Source: Kitasatospora kifunensis
GTDB taxonomy: Bacteria; Actinomycetota; Actinomycetes; Streptomycetales; Streptomycetaceae
Direction: 5' to 3'
DNA length: 64,000 bases
Assembly (NCBI RefSeq): GCF_014203855.1
Contig: NZ_JACHJV010000001.1
Span: 1,240,001 to 1,304,000 of the forward strand
The notes below the pieces were generated by a model. That model had not been told where the DNA came from. It saw only the letters and a list, made by a program, of their open reading frames with translations, and did not search any database. The translations under genes were made by a program, and so were the position numbers. Each line of letters begins with the position of its first letter. Within the stretch, counting starts at the first letter, position 1. Positions 58,402 to 64,000 of the stretch are shown here, one piece after another.

Positions 58402-61400
58402 CACTGGACTCCAGATTCGTTGTCGATCGTCGCAAAGAGTTCTTCGTCGGTGGCGGTGTCGAAGTCGTCCGGCGCCTCGCCGCCCGTGCTGTGGGTGTCG
58501 CGCCAGGTCCGCAGCAACGCTTCGAGGCGCGCGGTGATCCGGGCGTGTGAGCCGTCCTGGTCCGGCAGTGCGGTCAGCGCGGCTTCGAGTCGGTCGACCT
58601 CGGCGACCATCAGCCGGGCCTGGTCGGCCGGGCCGGGGACGAGTTCGGCCTTGAGGTAGGCGGTCAGGACGGCCGGGGCCGGCTGGTCGAAGACCAGGGT
58701 GGCCGGCAGCGAGAGGCCGGTGGCCGTCCCGAGCAGGTTGCGCAGTTCGACCGCGGCCAGCGAGTCGAAGCCCATCTCCTGGAAGGCCTTGTTCGGGTCG
58801 AGCGCCTGGGCCGAGGCGTGGCCGAGCACGGCGGCCACCCCGGTGAGCACCAACTCGAGGAGCAGGCGGTCGCGGTCGGCGTCCGGCAGCGGGGCGAGCC
58901 GCTCGCGCCAGCCGCTCTGCGCATCGGCGCGGGAGGTGCCGGCGGCCCCGGCGGCGCGGCGCGAGGCGCCACGGACCAGCCCGCGCAGCAGCGTCGGGAC
59001 GCCGTCGGTCCTGGCCCGCACCGCGGCGACGTCCAGGCGCATCGGCACCACCAGGGCGTCCTCGGCGGCCAGGGCGGCGTCGAACAGCTCCAGGCCCTGG
59101 GCGGCGGGCAGCGGTGGCAGGCCCATCCGGTGCATCCGCTCCAGGTCGGCGGCGTCCACCTGGTCGGCCAGGCCGCCCACCTCGGACCACAGGCCCCAGG
59201 CCATCGAGACGGCGGGCAGCCCGGCGGCCCTGCGGTGGGCCGCGAGGCCGTCCAGGAAGGCGTTGGCGGCCGCGTAGTTGGACTGGCCGCCGCCGACCAG
59301 CAGACCGGCGGTGGAGGAGAACAGCACGAAGGCGCTGAGCTCGCGGTCCCGGGTGAGTTCGTGCAGGTTCCAGGCCGCGTCCACCTTGGGCCGCAGCACC
59401 CGCTCGACCTGCTCGGGGCTGAGCGCGGCGAGCATCCCGTTGTCGACCACACCGGCCGAGTGCACCACGGCGCCGACCTGGTAGCGGCCCAGCAGCTCGG
59501 CGAGTCGGCCGCGATCGGCCGCGTCGCAGGCGGCCAGGGCGACCTCGGCGCCGAGCCCTTCGAGCTCGGCCCGCAGCTCGGCCGCGCCCGGGGTGTCCGC
59601 GCCGCGCCGACTGGTCAGCAGCAGTCGGCGCACGCCGTGGGCGCCAGCCAGGTGACGGGCGATCAGCTGTCCCAGGCCGCCGAGGCCGCCGGTGATCAGC
59701 ACGTACGACTCGGGGTCGAAGTGCGGCGGCTGAGCCGGCTTCGCCCTGGCGAGCCTGGGCACCGACAGCTCGCCCTCGCGCACCGCGACCTCGGGCTCGC
59801 CGCAGGCCAGCGCGGCGGCCAGGCCCGCACTGCCGTCGCTGTCCACCAGCAGGAAGCGGCCGGGGTTCTCCGCCTCGGCGGCCCGCACCAGTCCGGCCAG
59901 CGGCGCGTGGGCGAGCTCACCGGCCCGGGTCACCACCGCCAGCCGGGAGTTGTCGAAGCGCCGGTCGGCGAGGAAGTCCCGCAGGACGGCGAAGGTCTCG
60001 CCGACACTCGCGTGCACCGCCGCGGGCACCTCGCCGTCGATTGTGGCCGCCGGCCGGACGATCAGGCCCGGCGCTGCCTCGATCGACGCCAGGTCCGGCT
60101 GGACCGGCACGCCGAGGCCGAGGTCGTCGGGGCCGCAGACCACGACGTCCGCGGGCAGGGCTTCGGCCGCGCCGGGGTCGAGCGGGACCTGCTCCAGGCG
60201 GAAGAGCGACTCCCCCGGCCCGGCGGCCAGTTGGCCTACCGAGACCGGGCGGGCCACCAGCGTGCGCACGGTGGCCACCGGCGCGCCGGTGCCGTCCGCG
60301 ACCGCCAGCGAGACCGCATCCTGGCCGGCCTTTGCCACGTGCAGCCGCAGCTCACCGGCTCCACCGGCGTGCAGGGTGACTCCGCCCCAGCTGAACGGCA
60401 GCACCGCCTGGCCGTCGCCCAGGTCGAGCAGGTTGACGTGCAGGGCCGCGTCCAGCAGCGCCGGGTGCAGGCCGAAGGCGGCGGCGGTGGCCCGAGCGCG
60501 GTCGGGCAGGGCGGCCTCGGCGAACAGGTCCTCGCCGCGACGCCATGCCGCGCGCAGTCCCTGGAACACCTCGCCGTAGCCGTAGCCGACCCCGGTGAGC
60601 CGGGGGTAGAGCTCGCCCAGCTCGATGGGTTCGGCGCCCTCGGGCGGCCAGACCCGCAGGTCGAACTGCGGCTCCTCGGCGGCGGCAGCGGTGAGCAGGC
60701 CGCCGGCGTTCTGGCTCCACGGCGCGTCCGGCGCGTCCGCGGGCCGGGAGTACACCGCGACCGAGCGCCGCCCGGCGTCCTCGGCGCCGACCGCGACCTG
60801 CACCGCCACCGCGCCGTGCTCCGGCAGGGTCAGCGGTGCCTGGAGCGTCAACTCCTCCAGCAGGGCGCAGCCGACCCGGTCGCCGGCCTGGATCGCCAGC
60901 TCCACCAGAGCCGTGCCGGGCAGCAGCACGGTGCCGTGCACGGCGTGGTCGGCCAGCCAGGGCTGGGCGGAGCGCGAGAGCCGCCCGGTGAGCACCAGCC
61001 CGCCCGAGTCGGGCAGTTCACTCGCCGCGGCCAGCAGCGGGTGCTCGACGGGGAGCTGACCGAGGCCGCTGGGATCGCCGCCGGCGGCGGTGGCCTCCAG
61101 CCAGAGCCGACTGCGCTGGAACGGGTAGAGCGGCAGGTCGACCCGGTTCGGGCGACGGCCTTCGAACAGCGCGGCCCAGTCGAGGGGCACGCCGTCGGCG
61201 TGCAACCGTCCAAGGCCGCCCAGCAGTTCCCGGGTCTCGGCCGAGTCGCGGCGCATGGTCGCGGCGGCCGCCAGGTCGCCTTCGAGGCAGTCCTGCGCCA
61301 TCGCGGTGAGCACCGCGTCCGGTCCCAGCTCCAGGAACCTGCGCACGCCCAGGGCCGAGAGCGCGCGCAGCGCCGGCTCGAACCGCACGGGTCGGCGGAC

Positions 61401-63854
61401 GTGGTCCACCCAGTAGTCGGGCGAGCCGAGCTCCTCGGCGCCGGCCGGCGCACCGGTCAGGGTGGAGACGATCGGGATGCGCGGCGCGCCGTACGACTGC
61501 GCCTTGGCGACGTCGGCGAAATCGGCCTGCATCGGCTCCATCAGCGGGGAGTGGAAGGCGTGCGAGACGGTCAGGCGGGTGCTCTTCTCGAACTGGGCGG
61601 CGAGCGCCAGTACCGCCTCCTGCTCGCCCGAGACCACCACCGAGCGCGGCCCGTTGACCGCGGCCAGGCCGACCCGCTCGCCGAGCAGCGGCAGCACCTC
61701 GGCCTCGGTGGCCCGGATCGCCACCATCGCGCCGCCCGCGGGCAGCCGGCTCATCAAGCCGCCGCGCGCCAGCACCATGGCGGCCGCGCCCTCCAGCGAG
61801 AGCACGCCGGAGACGTGGGCTGCGGCCAGCTCGCCGACCGAGTGGCCGACCAGGTAGTCGGGGCGCACGCCCAGCGACTCCACCAGCCTGAAGAGCGCCA
61901 CCTCGACGGCGAAGATCGCCGCCTGGGCGTAGTCGGTGCGGTTCAGCAGCTGCGGCTGTGCCTCGATCACCCGGGCAAGCGGAATCTCCAACTCCGGGTC
62001 CAGCACAGCGGATACCTCGTCGAAGGCGGCCGCGAAGACCGGGAACGCCCGGTACAGCTCGCGCCCCATGCCGAGGCGCTGCGAGCCCTGCCCAGTAAAG
62101 AGGAACGCCAGCTTCCCGTTACCGGCCACGGTGCCCGCAGCCGAGTCCAGGGCGGCCAGCAACTCCTCGGTGGAGCCGCCGACGGCCACCGCGCGGTGCT
62201 CCCAGGAGGAGCGGGCGCAGGCCAGCGAGAAGGCCACCTCGGCCGGGTCCAGCTCGGGGCGGGCCTCGACCCAGGCGCGCAGGCGGCTCTTCTGCTCGGC
62301 AAGCGCCTCGGGGGTGCGCGCCGACAGGAGCCACGGGACGGCCTCCAGCCGCGGCGCGGGGGTCAGCGCCGGGGCGTCGGCGCTCTGCGCCTCGGTCTCC
62401 GTCTCGCTCTGCGCCTCGGTCTGCGGCTCGTTGTCCGCGTCGGCCTGCGGTTCGAGCGCCGGGGCCTGTTCGAGGACCACGTGCGCGTTGGTGCCGCTGA
62501 TCCCGAACGAGGAGACCGCCGCTCGCCGGGGCCGTCCGCTCTCCGGCCACTGCTGGGCCTCGGTCAGCAGCCGTACCTCACCGGCCGTCCAGTCCACCTG
62601 GGTGGAGGGGCGGTCCACGTGCAGGGTCTTGGGCAGCTCGCCGTGCCGCATCGCCTGCACCATCTTGATCACCCCGGCCACGCCCGCGGCCGCCTGGGTG
62701 TGCCCGAGGTTGGACTTGATCGAGCCGAGCCACAGCGGCCGGCCCTCGGGCCGGTCCTGGCCGTAGGCCGCGAGCAGGGCCTGAGCCTCGATCGGGTCAC
62801 CCAGCGAGGTCCCGGTGCCGTGCGCCTCGACCACGTCGACGTCCGCCGGCGAGACGCCGGCGCTCGCCAGCGCCTGCTTGATCACCCGCTGCTGGGAGGG
62901 GCCGTTGGGCGCGGTGAGCCTGCTGCTGGCGCCGTCGGAGTTGATCGCGGTGCCCTTGACCACGCCCAGCACCCGGTGGCCGAGCCGCTGGGCGTCGGAG
63001 AGCCGCTCGACCAGCAGCATGCCCGCGCCCTCGCCCCAGCCGGTGCCGTCGGCACCGTCGGCGAAGGCCTTGCAGCGGCCGTCGGGGGCCAGGCCGCGCT
63101 GCCGGCTGAAGTCGATGAAGGTCTCGGGGGTGGACATCACGGTCACCCCGCCGGCCAGCGCCAGCGTGCACTCGCCCGACTGCAGCGCCTTCACCGCCCA
63201 GTGCAGGGCCACCAGCGAGGACGAGCAGGCCGTGTCGATGGTGACGGCGGGCCCCTCCAGGCCGAAGGTGTAGGCCACCCGGCCCGAGGCGACACTGGCG
63301 GCACTGCCGTTGGCCAGGTAGCCGTCGAGGTCGTCCGGCACCGAAAGCAGCCGGGTCGCGTAGTCGTTGTACATGACGCCGACGAAGACGCCGGTGCGAG
63401 AGCCGCGCAGCGCCGCGGGGACGATGCCGGCGTCCTCGAAGGCCTCGTAGGAGGTCTCGAGGAGCAGCCGCTGCTGCGGATCCATCGCCAGCGCCTCGCG
63501 CGGCGAGATGCCGAAGAAGTCGGGGTCGAAGTCGGCGGCGTCGTGCAGGAAGGCCCCGGTCCGCGCGTAGGTCTTGCCCGCCCGCGCGGGGTCGGGGTCG
63601 TAGAGCGACTCGACGTCCCAGCCCCGGTCGGCCGGGAAGTCCGACACCGCGTCGGCGCCGGCGGCCACCAGGTCCCACAGTTGCTCAGGCGTGGCTACCC
63701 CGCCGGGGTACCGGCAGGCCATCCCCACGATCGCGATCGGCTCGTGCGCGCGGTACTCCGACTCGCGCAGCCTGCGCCGTGTCTCGCGCAGATCCGAAGT
63801 GGTTCGCCTGAGATAGTCGAGCAGTCGGTCCTCGTTGTTCGCCAACGCAGCCAT
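58401..63854 (-). CDS. Type I PKS, one KS-AT-DH-KR-ACP module
   Basis: 1817 residues. Docking helix at about 8-35 ([20 protein letters not shown]), which normally receives a chain from an upstream PKS, so this is not a loading protein. KS C210 (DTACSSS), AT S672 (GHSVGE, HAFH; malonyl-CoA), DH H970 in [10 protein letters not shown] with [12 protein letters not shown] with TGGLGGLG and Y1527 ([12 protein letters not shown]), ACP S1698. The KR motif reads VDN where B-type enzymes have LDD; a Trp typical of A-type is absent, so stereochemistry is uncertain. The expected product of the module is an alkene. No upstream start codon is in frame before ATG 63854. First PKS gene visible in transcription order; its stop overlaps the next start. 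Confidence 0.94.
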   Translation of the reverse strand: MAALANNEDRLLDYLRRTTSDLRETRRRLRESEYRAHEPIAIVGMACRYPGGVATPEQLWDLVAAGADAVSDFPADRGWDVESLYDPDPARAGKTYARTGAFLHDAADFDPDFFGISPREALAMDPQQRLLLETSYEAFEDAGIVPAALRGSRTGVFVGVMYNDYATRLLSVPDDLDGYLANGSAASVASGRVAYTFGLEGPAVTIDTACSSSLVALHWAVKALQSGECTLALAGGVTVMSTPETFIDFSRQRGLAPDGRCKAFADGADGTGWGEGAGMLLVERLSDAQRLGHRVLGVVKGTAINSDGASSRLTAPNGPSQQRVIKQALASAGVSPADVDVVEAHGTGTSLGDPIEAQALLAAYGQDRPEGRPLWLGSIKSNLGHTQAAAGVAGVIKMVQAMRHGELPKTLHVDRPSTQVDWTAGEVRLLTEAQQWPESGRPRRAAVSSFGISGTNAHVVLEQAPALEPQADADNEPQTEAQSETETEAQSADAPALTPAPRLEAVPWLLSARTPEALAEQKSRLRAWVEARPELDPAEVAFSLACARSSWEHRAVAVGGSTEELLAALDSAAGTVAGNGKLAFLFTGQGSQRLGMGRELYRAFPVFAAAFDEVSAVLDPELEIPLARVIEAQPQLLNRTDYAQAAIFAVEVALFRLVESLGVRPDYLVGHSVGELAAAHVSGVLSLEGAAAMVLARGGLMSRLPAGGAMVAIRATEAEVLPLLGERVGLAAVNGPRSVVVSGEQEAVLALAAQFEKSTRLTVSHAFHSPLMEPMQADFADVAKAQSYGAPRIPIVSTLTGAPAGAEELGSPDYWVDHVRRPVRFEPALRALSALGVRRFLELGPDAVLTAMAQDCLEGDLAAAATMRRDSAETRELLGGLGRLHADGVPLDWAALFEGRRPNRVDLPLYPFQRSRLWLEATAAGGDPSGLGQLPVEHPLLAAASELPDSGGLVLTGRLSRSAQPWLADHAVHGTVLLPGTALVELAIQAGDRVGCALLEELTLQAPLTLPEHGAVAVQVAVGAEDAGRRSVAVYSRPADAPDAPWSQNAGGLLTAAAAEEPQFDLRVWPPEGAEPIELGELYPRLTGVGYGYGEVFQGLRAAWRRGEDLFAEAALPDRARATAAAFGLHPALLDAALHVNLLDLGDGQAVLPFSWGGVTLHAGGAGELRLHVAKAGQDAVSLAVADGTGAPVATVRTLVARPVSVGQLAAGPGESLFRLEQVPLDPGAAEALPADVVVCGPDDLGLGVPVQPDLASIEAAPGLIVRPAATIDGEVPAAVHASVGETFAVLRDFLADRRFDNSRLAVVTRAGELAHAPLAGLVRAAEAENPGRFLLVDSDGSAGLAAALACGEPEVAVREGELSVPRLARAKPAQPPHFDPESYVLITGGLGGLGQLIARHLAGAHGVRRLLLTSRRGADTPGAAELRAELEGLGAEVALAACDAADRGRLAELLGRYQVGAVVHSAGVVDNGMLAALSPEQVERVLRPKVDAAWNLHELTRDRELSAFVLFSSTAGLLVGGGQSNYAAANAFLDGLAAHRRAAGLPAVSMAWGLWSEVGGLADQVDAADLERMHRMGLPPLPAAQGLELFDAALAAEDALVVPMRLDVAAVRARTDGVPTLLRGLVRGASRRAAGAAGTSRADAQSGWRERLAPLPDADRDRLLLELVLTGVAAVLGHASAQALDPNKAFQEMGFDSLAAVELRNLLGTATGLSLPATLVFDQPAPAVLTAYLKAELVPGPADQARLMVAEVDRLEAALTALPDQDGSHARITARLEALLRTWRDTHSTGGEAPDDFDTATDEELFATIDNESGVQ

Positions 63855-64000
63855 CCGATCGGGATCGAAGCCTTCGGAAACGCGGGATCCCGGCTCGTCG
63901 GTCCATGTCCCCGCCTTTGGGAGGCTAGGGAGCAGGGGGTGTCGGGGTCACCCCCTACCGCCCCCTGGATCGGCCCCGACCCCTCATTCCGTAGCGTGTC
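63855..64000 (-). promoter_or_regulatory. Upstream region of the first visible PKS gene
   Basis: The last 146 bases hold no gene in my reading. A small inverted repeat, AGGGGGTG (63934-63941) and CACCCCCT (63949-63956), sits about 80 bases upstream of the PKS start. No clear -35/-10 pair was found, so this may be a promoter region or a gap to a further PKS gene beyond the window. Confidence 0.4.

Noticed and set aside
53899..58659. Long plus-strand open frame opposite the KS-AT-KR-ACP gene
   Set aside because: Same antisense artefact; no recognisable family and no credible start context.

Overview
The window is very GC-rich DNA with the gene density, start-codon use and protein families of a Streptomyces or Kitasatospora-type actinomycete. 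The left third is ordinary accessory chromosome: exporters, a flavin monooxygenase, a tautomerase and several regulators. The rest looks like most of a natural-product biosynthetic locus. No rRNA, tRNA, CRISPR array or insertion sequence was seen.

Layout. (1) 2-9665: a truncated unknown gene, an ABC exporter, an ICMT-like membrane methyltransferase, a flavin monooxygenase divergent from a two-HTH Lrp-type regulator, a tautomerase with a repeat tail, an MFS exporter divergent from its probable TetR repressor over three phased palindromic operators, and a LuxR-type regulator. (2) 10205-12856, plus strand: a GlcG/HbpS-like protein, a DapA-family aldolase and a metal-dependent cyclase-family hydrolase. 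(3) 13048-19966, plus strand: an AfsA-type butenolide synthase, KAS III, a free ACP, KAS II, a HAD phosphatase, an SDR ketoreductase and a Tat-exported bicovalent flavin oxidase. (4) 20111-24959: acetoacetyl-CoA synthetase-like ligase, acyl-CoA carboxylase beta and epsilon subunits, and an XRE/MmyB-type regulator. (5) 25016-33864, minus strand: a stand-alone condensation-adenylation-PCP protein, a two-component system and an ABC permease/ATPase pair. (6) 34103-63854, minus strand: four modular type I PKS genes with six extension modules and a terminal thioesterase.

How the parts may work together. In transcription order the PKS genes give DH-KR, KR, DH-KR, DH-KR (the only methylmalonyl module), DH-KR, then an unreduced module with thioesterase. 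This predicts a conjugated polyene chain ending as a beta-keto acid. No loading module is visible, so the starter comes from outside the window or from the small type II genes. AfsA enzymes join beta-ketoacyl thioesters to a C3 phosphate, and the phosphatase, reductase and oxidase beside it are what is needed to finish a butenolide or furan. The carboxylase genes fit extender supply, and the two-component and ABC genes fit response and export. Whether the AfsA set makes a signalling molecule, a free antibiotic or a building block for the PKS cannot be decided from sequence alone; this combination is the most interesting feature of the window.

Regulation is unusually legible: four genes (lrp-like, MFS, tetR, XRE) appear to start at or next to the transcription start (leaderless), several palindromes lie upstream of operons, and strong hairpins mark operon ends.
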